NCBI RefSeq assembly: GCF_000332095.2 | Contig: NZ_KI913949.1 | Span: 3,638,776 to 3,702,775, forward strand | From: Leptolyngbya sp. PCC 6406 | Lineage (GTDB): Bacteria > Cyanobacteriota > Cyanobacteriia > Phormidesmidales > Phormidesmidaceae | Direction of reading: 5' to 3' | DNA: 64,000 nt | Shown here: positions 25,791 through 35,268 of the stretch, piece after piece | Layout: each line of letters starts with the position of its first letter | Position numbering within the stretch: the stretch's first letter is position 1 | Translations under genes and position numbers: made by a program | Notes under the pieces: model-generated | What the model was told of the DNA's origin: nothing | The model's database searches: none | Seen by the model: only the letters and a program-made list of their open reading frames with translations

Positions 25791-26654
25791 TCATGGAACC
25801 TTGCGGGCAGAAGAGCCCAAGACGGCTAAGACCAGCCCCAAAAAGACCAGAACAGCGCCAGCCCCTTCCATCAGGCTGAGACTGTCCCCCAGTAACCAGG
25901 CCGAAAACCCCATGCCAAAGATGGGCACCAGCAGGGAAAAGGGAGCGACTCGATTGGGGGAATAGTGCTGCACGAGGTAGGCCCAGAAGCCAAAGCACAG
26001 AAGGGAGGAAATCAGTCCGGTGTAGAGAATGGTGCCTGCCCCCAGGAGGGTGAGGTGACGGAGGGCATCCCCCTGGCCGGATTCAAACAGGGCGGACAGG
26101 GTGAGCAGGGGGAGGGGCGGGACTAGGGCCATCCAGACCCAAAAGCGAAAGCTGCTGCCTACCTTGGCTAGTTTCAAACAAATGTTGCCCAAGGCCCAGG
26201 ACAGGCTGGAACCCAGCACCAGCAATAATCCTAGGATCTGGGCCTGTCCTCCTCGGGCAAATGCGATCGCAACCATACCCACTAAGGCGATGCCCACCCC
26301 CACCCACTGTTGCCGCCGGGGCACATCCCGCAGGATCACCGTGGAGAGCAATAAGGTGAACAGGGCCTGGGACTGTACCAACAGAGAGGACAATCCCGGT
26401 GGCATTCCATTGGCCATGCCAATGTAGAGCAAGCCAAACTGAAATACCCCCATCGTCAACCCCACCGCCACAATCCATCGCCAGGGAATGCCCCGGCGAG
26501 GAACAAAGAAAATTGCCGGAAAGGCAATGACTACAAAGCGTAGGGCCGCAAACAGCAACGGCGGAAAGGATCCTAACCCCACTTGGATGGCGACAAAATT
26601 AAAGCCCCATAGCACCGCCACGAGGACGGCGATGAGGAGATGGATTGGAATCAT
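25791..26654 (-). CDS. EamA/DMT-superfamily transporter (ten-helix exporter type)
   Basis: 287 residues starting MIPIHLLIAVLVAVLWGFNF. The ATG overlaps the stop of the GNAT gene as ATGA, a translational-coupling arrangement that fixes the start. Two EamA repeats are visible: WGFNFVAIQVGLGSFPPLLFAALRF and the second with LGSSLSWALGNICLKLAK; about ten hydrophobic helices. This family (RhtA/EamA) exports amino acids or metabolites such as O-acetylserine and cysteine. Substrate cannot be told from sequence. Confidence 0.88.
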   Translation of the reverse strand: MIPIHLLIAVLVAVLWGFNFVAIQVGLGSFPPLLFAALRFVVIAFPAIFFVPRRGIPWRWIVAVGLTMGVFQFGLLYIGMANGMPPGLSSLLVQSQALFTLLLSTVILRDVPRRQQWVGVGIALVGMVAIAFARGGQAQILGLLLVLGSSLSWALGNICLKLAKVGSSFRFWVWMALVPPLPLLTLSALFESGQGDALRHLTLLGAGTILYTGLISSLLCFGFWAYLVQHYSPNRVAPFSLLVPIFGMGFSAWLLGDSLSLMEGAGAVLVFLGLVLAVLGSSARKVP

Positions 26655-27070
26655 CAAGTTCGGCGTAGCCGTAGGGCGAGGGTTCCCGCTAGGTCGGTCG
26701 AGAACCCCCACTTTTCATAGAAGGCCACCATATCAGGCGGACAGTGCAATTGAATATCCCGCACCAAGTCTAATTCCGGCAGGTGCAGCACTGTCTCCAT
26801 CAGGTAGCGCCCCAAGCCTAGCCCCTGACGGGACTCCACCACCATCACATCTAGCAAAAACGCTTTGTATATGGAGTCTGTGAGTACGCGGGCAAAGCCC
26901 ACCAAACGTTCATCCCGATCATCCACTAACCCCACCACAATGTCGCTGTGGTCCAACATTCGTCGCACTTCTCGGAGGGTGCGATCGGCAGCCCACCACG
27001 TTTGACGATAGAGGCTACATAGATCCTGAATATGATCTTCATGGAGCTGTCGGACAATGACGATCGCCAT
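26654..27070 (-). CDS. GNAT-family N-acetyltransferase
   Basis: 138 residues from MAIVIVRQLHEDHIQDL; an upstream Met exists but gives an unlikely leader. The acetyl-CoA-binding motif A is clear: LLDVMVVESRQGLGLGRYLMETVL (RQGLGLG pyrophosphate loop), followed by the C-terminal FYEKWGF signature. The protein is translationally coupled to the EamA exporter (ATGA overlap), so it may modify the compound that is exported. Substrate unknown. Confidence 0.87.
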   Translation of the reverse strand: MAIVIVRQLHEDHIQDLCSLYRQTWWAADRTLREVRRMLDHSDIVVGLVDDRDERLVGFARVLTDSIYKAFLLDVMVVESRQGLGLGRYLMETVLHLPELDLVRDIQLHCPPDMVAFYEKWGFSTDLAGTLALRLRRT

Positions 27071-27210
27071 GGGGGCTACGGTACTGCTGCACAGGGAACG
27101 GAACCGCCACATTGTCCACCAGAGGAGGATCCTACACAGGTGATCTAGACGACATTGCTAGGGGCGCAGGCTAGACTCACGGCGGTTACAACCGCTGCTA
27201 TACAAACATA

Positions 27211-28238
27211 AGAGTTGTTGTGAAATAGTGCTCAGTCAGAACCTTCAAGGGCGACTTCCTTCCTCTCTCCCTCGGTTAAGCGGCCATCAGATAAAAGTTC
27301 CAGAGTCCTGCCGCTGTGAAGATGGAGCGGTCATCAAAGTTCGCTTTGCGATTGCGATAGACCTGGGCGGCAATCCCATAGCGTTTTAGGCCAGCAAAGG
27401 CATGCTCCCCGACGACCCGTTCTCGGGCGAGGGCTTGATTCTCAGCTTTCTGCTCATCGGTGAGTTGTCCGCCCTTAGGTTTCTTGTGTGGAATCTCTAC
27501 GTTGACATACTCGTTTTGCAGCCCCTGAAAGCCTGAATCACCCTGGATTTTGACGTCATCAGGAATCCACTCGGCCCATCCCTCGCTATTGAGAATGCCT
27601 TTGTCGTGCGCCTTACCGGGATAGGCGGTGCTGAATACGAGAATCTGGCGGTCTGGGGCGACACCAGCCAGGTGGGTGCGGGTATGGCGCTTCTTTTTGC
27701 CTGAGTAATCTTCCTTCTGTTGGTCCCGGTCTTTGGCCCGCTGAATGGGGCGTTCAGTCCCGTCAAGAATCACCCGTTCCACCTCGGGAAAGGCTTCGAT
27801 AAATTCTTCAAGACTGGTCAATTTGCGTTTCGGCAACGCCATTTTTTCACCCAGGGCTTCCTCCAGCAGTGGTTGGAGGCGATGCATCCAACGATTCGCC
27901 TGAGCGCGATCCAGGTCAAACAGGACACCGGCCAAATCAAAGGTCGGATACACCTTGAAGTAGAACAAGATGAAGAACAGTTTGGTCTCGACCGTTGCTA
28001 AATTGGGTTTTCGTCCGGCTCCGGTGGCCCGTTGACGGGGTAAGGGACTCCGACGGGGAACCTCTGCATGGGCCAACACCTGAGCGAAGGTGGATTCCAG
28101 TTCCTCAAAGGCTTTCCGGTTCAAACCGGTCAAAGCCCGCAGCAGGCGGTCACTCTTGAGGGCACGTTGGAGGTTCAGCACGGCACAACCAGGTTAACTA
28201 GCTCTAGAGGCTATTATCCCCTATTTCACAACAGGTCT
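27211..28238 (-). mobile_element. complete IS5-type insertion sequence
   Basis: About 1.03 kb with 18-bp imperfect terminal inverted repeats (16 of 18 match): left AGAGTTGTTGTGAAATAG at 27211-27228, right the complement of AGACCTGTTGTGAAATAG at 28221-28238. ATA occurs directly outside both ends (27208-27210, 28239-28241) and may be a 3-bp target duplication. It carries a single intact transposase gene. It lies between the GNAT and the GH15-like genes and disrupts no recognisable gene. Confidence 0.8.
27276..28181 (-). CDS. IS5-family DDE transposase
   Basis: 301 residues, intact. N-terminal HTH_Tnp_4-like region (GLNRKAFEELESTFAQV ... ETKLFFILFYFKVYPTFDLAGVLFDLDRAQANRWM) and DDE_Tnp_4 catalytic domain with VILDGTERPI (first Asp), KIQGDSGFQGL (second Asp) and RVVGEHAFAGLKR (Glu). 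Cut-and-paste transposase of the element delimited at 27211-28238. No frameshift, so the copy may still be active. Confidence 0.9.
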   Translation of the reverse strand: MLNLQRALKSDRLLRALTGLNRKAFEELESTFAQVLAHAEVPRRSPLPRQRATGAGRKPNLATVETKLFFILFYFKVYPTFDLAGVLFDLDRAQANRWMHRLQPLLEEALGEKMALPKRKLTSLEEFIEAFPEVERVILDGTERPIQRAKDRDQQKEDYSGKKKRHTRTHLAGVAPDRQILVFSTAYPGKAHDKGILNSEGWAEWIPDDVKIQGDSGFQGLQNEYVNVEIPHKKPKGGQLTDEQKAENQALARERVVGEHAFAGLKRYGIAAQVYRNRKANFDDRSIFTAAGLWNFYLMAA

Positions 28239-28368
28239 ATAGAAATAGACGTAGCCCTTGGTAAACGGCTTCCAGCCAGATTCAACCACATCTGAATCTG
28301 GGACTATCCCAGCCCTCCAATTTCCGGTAGGCTTTTAAACATTCCTTAATGGATATACCGCCCCGTTT

Positions 28369-31300
28369 ATGGGTACTGCGCTAATTTCCACGGATCGCCT
28401 CAATCACTACTATCAGCAGGTCAAGGCTGTAATCTTGGCGCGGCAGCATCCCGTCAGTGGTCTGCTGCCCGCCAGTACCGCTATCACCGTCCACGGCGAC
28501 TACACCGATGCCTGGGTGCGGGATAACGTCTATAGCATCCTAGCGGTATGGGGATTGGCTCTGGCCTACCGCAAGGGAGATGAAACCACCGGCCACACCT
28601 ACGAGCTAGAGCAAAGCGTGGTGAAGCTGATGCGGGGGCTCCTGTTTGCCATGATGCAGCAGGCCCATAAGGTGGAGCGGTTCAAGGAAAACCAGGAACC
28701 TCTGGCGTCCCTTCACGCCAAGTACGACACCGCTACCGGAGCCCCGGTGGTGGGGGATGATGAGTGGGGCCATTTGCAGATTGATGCCACCGCTGTCTTT
28801 TTGCTGATGCTGGCCCAGATGATTGCTTCGGGGCTGCAAATTATCTTCACCCAGGATGAGGTGAAGTTTATCCAAAATCTGGTCTATTACATTGGTCGGG
28901 CCTACCGCACGCCGGACTATGGCATCTGGGAGCGGGGCAATAAGCTCAACCATGGGAAGCCGGAGCTGAATGCTAGTTCCGTGGGCATGGCTAAGGCGGC
29001 TCTAGAGGCGATGGATGGGTTGAACCTGTTCGGCATTCGCGGGGGGCAGTCTTCGGTGATCCATGTACTGCCGGATGAGATTTCCCGTGCCCGCATTACG
29101 TTGGAATCCTTGCTGCCCCGTGAGTCGGGGTCGAAGGAGGTGGATGCGGCGGTGCTGAGTGTGATTGGCTATCCCGCTTTTGCCATTGAGAATGGGGATC
29201 TGGTGCAGCGCACCCGCGAAAAGATTGTGGACAAGCTCCAGGGGCGTTACGGCTGCAAGCGATTTTTGCGGGATGGTCACCAGGTGGCGGTGGAGGATAC
29301 GACTCGGCTCCACTATGAGCCGGAGGAACTGCTGCGCTTTGAGCATATTGAGTGTGAGTGGCCGTTGTTCTTTGCCTACCTCTATCTGGATGCGCTGTTT
29401 CGTCGGGACCAAAGTGCGATCGCATTTTACCAAGAGCGCCTAGAGGCCATCGCCGTCCACGAGGGTGGCTTTGCCCTGCTACCGGAGCTGTACTATGTGC
29501 CGGAAACTGCGATCGCGGCAGAGCGGGCCAAACCCCATAGCCAAGAACGCCTGCCCAACGAAAATACCCCCCTAGTCTGGGCACAGAGCCTCTATCTCCT
29601 GGGGCAAATGATCGCCGATGGGCTGCTCACCCCCCAAGACATTGATCCCCTTGGTCGTCACCACCGGGTGGGCCAGGTGCGCCAGTCCATTGTCCAGATT
29701 GCGCTTGTGGCGGAAAACGCTGGCTTGCAACAGGAACTCGCCACCTACGGCATTGAAACCCAGATTCCAGAGCAGCTAGAGCCCGTGCGGATCCAGCCCT
29801 CGGGAGAACTCTCCGGCGTCTATGCCCACATTGGCTACAACGCCAAACTCAACCTGAGTGGACGCCCCATTCGCCGTCTCCGCAGCCTCACCACCTCCCG
29901 CGTCTTTCGCATCGCTGGGGAAAACGTAGTGTTTTTGCCCTCCTTCCTAGATGCCCAAAAGTTCTACATCACCCTGGACTACCACTTTCTAGTAGCCCAG
30001 ATCCGCAGCGAACTGGCCTATATCCACTACCACTGGAATGCCCCCGGTCGCCCCACCGTGACCCTACTGCTGACCCATGAACTTTTTGAGCTGGGCCATC
30101 GCCCCATCCATGGGTCCCCCCTGCTGAAACTCATCCAGGAACTGAAGGCGGGCTACTGTGGCAATGTCCCCGTGGTGCTGGGGCCACTGTACCAGTTGCT
30201 ACTGACGGCGGGCACCGAGCGAATTGACGATATCGGTCAATACGCCTTTAGTGCGGTCCAACCCCGTTACATCCCCTGGATTTCCTCCTTTCTGGCGATG
30301 GTGCCGGAACAGGCCCAGCCCCTCAATGTGTGGCAGGTATTTCAGATCGAGGGAGAGGAAACCGCTGACCTCGTCAGTAGCCTGCGGGCGTCGGATAACC
30401 TCTACAAACAAATCGAAATCCTCGCTCGTCTCCATGCCTTAGAGGGCCTAGATTTTGATGCGGGCTACGGTCAGCCAGAGCGGACCGTGACGGTGGCGGA
30501 TCTACTGGAGGAGGTGTACATCAAGGCCAGTAGGCTGGAGTTGTGGCTCGTGGTGCGACGGGCGGCGGGGCTGCTGGGCAAGATGGATGTGAATTTGTCG
30601 GATGCGGTGACGGAGTTGGTAGTGCGCCAAAAGCAGGTCACTGTGGGCAAAGCCTACACCGAAAACTCCCTAATTCGGGATCCCATGCCCCACTCGGAGA
30701 TTATTCATAAGATCAACGCCTTTTGTAGTGACGATGAACGCGATCGCCCTTTGACCCAGGAGATCCTTGTCTATCTGAGTGTGCTGATCAAGTCAGAGCC
30801 GGAACTGTTCAAGGGGTTGCTGACCCTCCGGGTAGGCTATTTAATTCTGTTGCTGACGGGGGAACTAGCGCGGGAGCAGGGCATCCCTCGGGACGAAGCC
30901 TACGATCGCCTCACGGCCCTCAGTCCCCATGCGGTGAAAACCCGACTGCGCCAAGTGCTGGCGGGCTACAGCGGTCTGAATCGCACCCTATTTAAGCAGG
31001 AATCGCTCCAGGCTAAGGCCAAGGCTCCCATCACTTGGGGGGTGGTGGCCCAACCCCTGGATAAGGCTCCCGAGGATGGGGACTGGTGGCGCAAGCGCCA
31101 GATCGATGGTGAACTTACCCGCCTGCCGGAGGACTTTTACCAGGATGTCTGGCTATTGCTGAGCCATTGTCAGGGCATTGTGATTGGGGACAAGCTAGAT
31201 CGCCGTAATCGCATCGACAGCGATCGCGTTTTGGCAGAAATGACTCCAGGGGAAGACAATTTCGCCCGCCGTCTGGAGCATTTGTTGAATAAAATTCACG

Positions 31301-31608
31301 CCCCTGAATATCGCCATCTGACGGTGGAGGCTCTGCGGGAGCTAGCGGCGATTTTCAAGGGCAATCCTGACCTCCAGTTTGAGAGCTACATCGTGCTAGA
31401 TGTGCTGACGGGCCATGCTGTGCGTCTGGCCTGGGTGGAGGATCACCCCGACCGCATTGGTCGCTACGAGTCCCAAAAGGCGGCAGCGTGGTCTGCCTTT
31501 TATCAGCGATCGCCAGAGGACTGCGCTCTCTATATTGCCAAGGCACTCCAGTTCCTCGTGGAGCTGGCGGAGGAGACCGGAGACAACAACTCTGCTGAGG
31601 TCGCCTAA
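28369..31608 (+). CDS. GH15-like protein related to phosphorylase kinase alpha/beta subunits
   Basis: A 1079-residue cytosolic protein. Residues about 1-430 form an (alpha/alpha)6 barrel of the glucoamylase/phosphorylase-kinase-regulatory type: HPVSGLLPASTAITVHGDYTDAWVRDNVYSILAVWGLALAY, LHAKYDTATGAPVVGDDEWGHLQIDATAVF, DYGIWERGNKLNHGKPELNASSVGMAKAALEAMDG, then CEWPLFFAYLYLDALF. The remaining 650 residues are also alignable in style to the eukaryotic PHK alpha/beta C-terminal half. Cyanobacteria and some other bacteria carry such genes; the role is unknown, presumably in glycogen metabolism or sensing, without a kinase partner gene nearby. A hairpin terminator follows. Confidence 0.88.
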   Translation: MGTALISTDRLNHYYQQVKAVILARQHPVSGLLPASTAITVHGDYTDAWVRDNVYSILAVWGLALAYRKGDETTGHTYELEQSVVKLMRGLLFAMMQQAHKVERFKENQEPLASLHAKYDTATGAPVVGDDEWGHLQIDATAVFLLMLAQMIASGLQIIFTQDEVKFIQNLVYYIGRAYRTPDYGIWERGNKLNHGKPELNASSVGMAKAALEAMDGLNLFGIRGGQSSVIHVLPDEISRARITLESLLPRESGSKEVDAAVLSVIGYPAFAIENGDLVQRTREKIVDKLQGRYGCKRFLRDGHQVAVEDTTRLHYEPEELLRFEHIECEWPLFFAYLYLDALFRRDQSAIAFYQERLEAIAVHEGGFALLPELYYVPETAIAAERAKPHSQERLPNENTPLVWAQSLYLLGQMIADGLLTPQDIDPLGRHHRVGQVRQSIVQIALVAENAGLQQELATYGIETQIPEQLEPVRIQPSGELSGVYAHIGYNAKLNLSGRPIRRLRSLTTSRVFRIAGENVVFLPSFLDAQKFYITLDYHFLVAQIRSELAYIHYHWNAPGRPTVTLLLTHELFELGHRPIHGSPLLKLIQELKAGYCGNVPVVLGPLYQLLLTAGTERIDDIGQYAFSAVQPRYIPWISSFLAMVPEQAQPLNVWQVFQIEGEETADLVSSLRASDNLYKQIEILARLHALEGLDFDAGYGQPERTVTVADLLEEVYIKASRLELWLVVRRAAGLLGKMDVNLSDAVTELVVRQKQVTVGKAYTENSLIRDPMPHSEIIHKINAFCSDDERDRPLTQEILVYLSVLIKSEPELFKGLLTLRVGYLILLLTGELAREQGIPRDEAYDRLTALSPHAVKTRLRQVLAGYSGLNRTLFKQESLQAKAKAPITWGVVAQPLDKAPEDGDWWRKRQIDGELTRLPEDFYQDVWLLLSHCQGIVIGDKLDRRNRIDSDRVLAEMTPGEDNFARRLEHLLNKIHAPEYRHLTVEALRELAAIFKGNPDLQFESYIVLDVLTGHAVRLAWVEDHPDRIGRYESQKAAAWSAFYQRSPEDCALYIAKALQFLVELAEETGDNNSAEVA

Positions 31609-31633
31609 CCCAGAGAGGGAAATTTGCTAACCC

Positions 31634-31668
31634 GGCACAGAACCCCAGTTTCTGTGCCCTTTCTCTAC
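31634..31668 (+). terminator. intrinsic terminator after the GH15-like gene
   Basis: GGCACAGAA (31634-31642) pairs perfectly with TTCTGTGCC (31650-31658) across a 7-nt loop, followed by the pyrimidine run CTTTCTC. It is 26 bp downstream of the stop codon. Confidence 0.7.
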
Positions 31669-31759
31669 AGCCCATTACCAATCAAAATAAACGATGCCCA
31701 ATAGTAGGGGTGAGTCAAGGAGCCGCCTGCAACCAACGGCTGCCTCGTTGCTGCCCTCC

Positions 31760-34700
31760 CTATTCCGTAGCGCCAATCAATGTAAATGCGGCCCAGTTCC
31801 TCGGATCGGGATGGCTCTGCATCGTGACCAACATGGCTTGCCGCAGGGCTTGGGCCTTACTTTCGCCCTGGCTCAACTGACGGTAAAACACGGTCATCAA
31901 GTCTGCCGTTGGTGCATCGGGTACTGCCCACAGGGATACCACCACACTGGGTACCCCAGCCGCAATGAAGGCGCGGGATAAGCCAATCACCCCATCGCCC
32001 GTTAGCCGCCCCCGCCCCGTATCACAGGCACTCAGCACCACCAAACTGGCCCGCAGGTTCAGTTGTAGAATTTCGGCAGAGGTCAGCAAGCCATCTTCGC
32101 CATTGCCAGGAGCTAGGGCGATCGCACCGGGCACATCCCGCGTTCCTGTTTCTCTGGGATCGCCATACTCCAACAATCCATGGGTCGCCAAATGAATCAC
32201 ATCCGCCTGGGGCATCTGTTGTTTCACCCGCGATTCCGTTGCCTGATCGTCCGTCAGCGCTGTGGTACCCAAGAAGCCTGCCACTGCCTCCGCTTCCCGC
32301 CGCGCCCCATAAAGGGGAGCCAACTGCACCGACTCAAACACGCCGGATTCCGAAAAGAAGGTTACCTGGGGCATGGTGGGATCGCCCACAATCAAGGGCC
32401 GTTCTGCCCGCAGAGCAGGGAGCCTGTTTTCACTGGCTAGGGTATGGGTCAGTTGCAAGACTTGAATTGACGGGGCGGTAATGATCGTGTGATTCTCAAT
32501 CAAATAGCGCCCATCCGCATCCCGCAGTGCCGGGAAAGGTACCAGGAAGAGTTGTCCCTGGGGAATGAAAGCAACTGTCTGCTCTGGGTCATCGGGAAGC
32601 AGATCGGCAATGGGTTCAATCAGCAGTTCATGGAGTTGCTGCAACTTAGCCCCAGCCTGTGCCCGTCGCTCAGTTAGGGTCACTGGATTTTGTGTCATGA
32701 CTACTTCCACGCTTGCTGGGGCTCCCCGCACACCAATAGCGTCACGGGTATCGGTGACGAGGGCGGTGAGGTCAATATCGGTGAGGGGTTGTTGACGAAA
32801 GGTAACGTTGCCATCGGGGGAGACGACCCAGATGTAAAGGCTGGAATTGAAGCTGTAGCCAGACTGAGGATGCCAACCGAAGCGACGGTTCAGTTCATAG
32901 TAGGCATCCACATCGCGAATGATGGAATAGGCCACAAGGGTTGAGTTTGTCTGTTGTGCCGTCTGCTTGATAGCTTCTATATCAACCGCAGGACTGCTCG
33001 ATAGTTCTGCCGCTGTATTGCTAGCTTTCTGGGATAGAAGTGTAACGAGCGCCCGTGCTCTCCCCTGCTCTGCCACTACTAAAGAACGCTCGAAATCATT
33101 CTGATCAGCCAAAGCCTGCTGTAACAGAGCGAATGTATTGAGTTGAGTTTCAAAAAGTGAGATTTTGTCAGCGTCTCCTGAAACATTGACAAGAATATCA
33201 TTCAAAATTTGGATAGCTTCCATGAGACGGCTTTCTGCCCGTTGAGGCTGATCGTTTGATAGATGGGCTCTACCTAGAAGCATCAGTACATTAGCCTCTG
33301 AGCTACGAATTCCATTTGCTCTATAAATTTCTAAGGCTTCCTCAAGATATTCAATTCTTGTTGAAGAAACACCTGAAGTTTGGAAAAAAGATAGGCTTGC
33401 ACTGTGTTGAACTAGGGTCTGTGCTAGCAATAAGGGATTGTTGAGGCTTCTTGCGATCTCTAGGGCTTCTTCGTGGCGAGTACCCGCACGCCCACCATCG
33501 AAGCGATTAACTGCAAGGTATCCTAGACTTCGTTCAATATCGCCCAAGGCATTTAATGCAAAGATTGCCCCCCGGGAATCATTGAGTTCACGAGCAATAG
33601 CCAAACGTTGTTCATAGAGTTCAGTTGCCTGTTGATAGTCTCCCAGCCCCAGATAGACAGCACCCAAATTACCTAAGGCTCGACCTTCAGAGCGCCTAAG
33701 GTATATCAGCTCCGCATCGCTGAGATCTCCGCTTGCTGACAGTTCAGCGACAGCCTCTTGCAGAAGACTTAAAGATTGTTTTTGTAGCTCAAGGCTGAGT
33801 TGAAGATTGCCTAAGTCTCCATAGGTACTGCTAAGACCTCCAATAGCAATACTTTCGTTGAATTGATCGCCATTGTTTCTGGCAATGTCAATACTTTGTT
33901 GAAACAAATTGAGGGCTTGTTGATAGTATCCTAAATTCCGATAGGCAATTCCCAGGCTGTTTAGAGCATTAAACACATCAAAATCCTCTGGATTTTGATG
34001 TGGGGTGTTTAGAGATAAATCTAGACTTCTTTGTAAAAGATTGATCGCTTGCTGATAGTTGCCGTTTTCAATGGCAGCTATTCCTGCTTGATTGTAAGAA
34101 GATGCTAGGTCTACGGTAATCCGATAAGATTCTCTTCTGTTATTTTGCTGGGCAATGGAGAGTGCCTCTTCATGGACATTGATGGCTTGTTGATAATCTT
34201 CAACATCCCTGTAGGTATTACCCAGGTTGCTGAGAGCGTTTAACTGTCTGCTAATGTCTTCTGTTCGGCGGGCAAGCGTTAGAGAAGACTGTAAAGCGTC
34301 AATTGCCATCTGAGGCTCACCCGATCTGCGGTAGGCCACGCCCAAGTTGTTAAGAGCCCTTGCTTGTTGGGTCAGGTCATTGAGTTCGATGGCGATCGCC
34401 AGCGCCTGCTGATGTAGGGCAATGGCTTGCTCATACTGCCCAAGATCCTTATAGGCACCACCAATAACCCCTAGAATTTGAGCTTCGGTATGACGATCTC
34501 CTGCTGCCCGGAACAGTGCCAATGCTTGTTCCCAAAGGGCAATAGCGGCTTCCAGTTCTCCACGACTAGACAGTTGCTCTGCTTGACTAAGAAGTTGAAT
34601 CGCTTCTAGTTGCCTGGTGTCAACCTGTTGAGCCAGACTTGGTGACGGTAGCGGCAATGGCTGGATAGATGTGGTATCCCAATCTGATAAGTCTGAGACG

Positions 34701-34852
34701 ATGTTGGGAGATGTCTGGGCCTGTTTGACTGACCCAGACTCCAGAGACTCCAGTTCAATAGGCTTTTGAGCAAGGCTGACGGTTTGGCTCAAAGGCAGTG
34801 TTGCGATCGCGGTCGCAACCATCAGGCTCAGTAACTGAGTAACTCGTCTCAT
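31760..34852 (-). CDS. secreted TPR-repeat protein with C-terminal CHAT (caspase-like) protease domain
   Basis: 1030 residues. An N-terminal signal peptide (MRRVTQLLSLMVATAIATLP ... VSLAQ) is followed by about ten tetratricopeptide repeats (pattern A.ALNNLGVAYRRSGEPQMAID, ALSNLGNTYRDVEDYQQAI and so on). The C-terminal 300 residues are a CHAT domain with the catalytic His in VIHLATHGLLEYG and Cys in LVVLSACDTGRG, ending in the usual NWAAFTLIG. TPR-CHAT proteins are abundant in filamentous cyanobacteria; some CHAT proteases act in defence (TPR-CHAT in type III-E CRISPR), but this one is exported and stands alone, so that link is not implied. A second TPR-CHAT gene is at 41112. Confidence 0.93.
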   Translation of the reverse strand: MRRVTQLLSLMVATAIATLPLSQTVSLAQKPIELESLESGSVKQAQTSPNIVSDLSDWDTTSIQPLPLPSPSLAQQVDTRQLEAIQLLSQAEQLSSRGELEAAIALWEQALALFRAAGDRHTEAQILGVIGGAYKDLGQYEQAIALHQQALAIAIELNDLTQQARALNNLGVAYRRSGEPQMAIDALQSSLTLARRTEDISRQLNALSNLGNTYRDVEDYQQAINVHEEALSIAQQNNRRESYRITVDLASSYNQAGIAAIENGNYQQAINLLQRSLDLSLNTPHQNPEDFDVFNALNSLGIAYRNLGYYQQALNLFQQSIDIARNNGDQFNESIAIGGLSSTYGDLGNLQLSLELQKQSLSLLQEAVAELSASGDLSDAELIYLRRSEGRALGNLGAVYLGLGDYQQATELYEQRLAIARELNDSRGAIFALNALGDIERSLGYLAVNRFDGGRAGTRHEEALEIARSLNNPLLLAQTLVQHSASLSFFQTSGVSSTRIEYLEEALEIYRANGIRSSEANVLMLLGRAHLSNDQPQRAESRLMEAIQILNDILVNVSGDADKISLFETQLNTFALLQQALADQNDFERSLVVAEQGRARALVTLLSQKASNTAAELSSSPAVDIEAIKQTAQQTNSTLVAYSIIRDVDAYYELNRRFGWHPQSGYSFNSSLYIWVVSPDGNVTFRQQPLTDIDLTALVTDTRDAIGVRGAPASVEVVMTQNPVTLTERRAQAGAKLQQLHELLIEPIADLLPDDPEQTVAFIPQGQLFLVPFPALRDADGRYLIENHTIITAPSIQVLQLTHTLASENRLPALRAERPLIVGDPTMPQVTFFSESGVFESVQLAPLYGARREAEAVAGFLGTTALTDDQATESRVKQQMPQADVIHLATHGLLEYGDPRETGTRDVPGAIALAPGNGEDGLLTSAEILQLNLRASLVVLSACDTGRGRLTGDGVIGLSRAFIAAGVPSVVVSLWAVPDAPTADLMTVFYRQLSQGESKAQALRQAMLVTMQSHPDPRNWAAFTLIGATE

Positions 34853-34911
34853 GGGGTACCTCCAGGGGTAACAGGCAGTGCTACTCCTTTATAGTTCTGA
34901 TCCCGCCCAGC

Positions 34912-35050
34912 TTATTCAAGGGACGCAATGGGATCGATGATGGCAAGGTCCAAGATCCAGTCAAAATCCTGGCCGTTGTGGGTAACGAGAGGCCGTTTAT
35001 GCAGCAGCGTCCTTCTATCCCGTCAGGGCAACAACATAGGCGATGTCCAC
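34912..35050 (-). pseudogene. PIN-domain (VapC-type) toxin remnant
   Basis: Reading leftwards the DNA encodes DIAYVVALTG, a stop, then in another frame LLHKRPLVTHNGQDFDWILD followed by LAIIDPIASLE and a stop. LVTHN..DF..I..L.IIDP is the characteristic C-terminus of VapC-like PIN ribonucleases. The frame is broken by at least one frameshift and the N-terminal half is missing; the CTAG element at 35051 lies exactly at the break. No VapB antitoxin is seen. Confidence 0.6.
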
Positions 35051-35195
35051 CTAGTACCGCAGGGCGTAAATCAGTCCACTATTGCCGCGCCAGCTCAACA
35101 TTGTCCGGTCCCCTCTCCCAAGGGGAGAGGGCTAGGGTGAGGGGCCGAGTGTAGCACGATAGAACGGTCAGGGTATTTCCGCCGCAGAGTACTAG
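35051..35195. mobile_element. CTAG-bounded miniature element, copy 3
   Basis: 145 bp from CTAGTACCGCAGGGCGTAAA to GGAAATACCCTGACCG read from the other side (right end CCGCAGAGTACTAG). Imperfect terminal inverted repeats; internal hairpin CCCCTCTCCC/GGGGAGAGGG. It separates the PIN remnant from the Uma2 remnant, both broken. Confidence 0.82.
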
Positions 35196-35268
35196 TGTAG
35201 CGGCAACGCCCTGAGGAATCCTTCCTCTAGAATCAAAGGTGAGCGATCGCTTTAGTTGACCTGCAACC

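Noticed and set aside
31760..34852. CHAT protein as part of a type III-E CRISPR (Craspase) system
   Set aside because: It has a signal peptide and no Cas gene nearby; TPR-CHAT proteins are common stand-alone genes in cyanobacteria.
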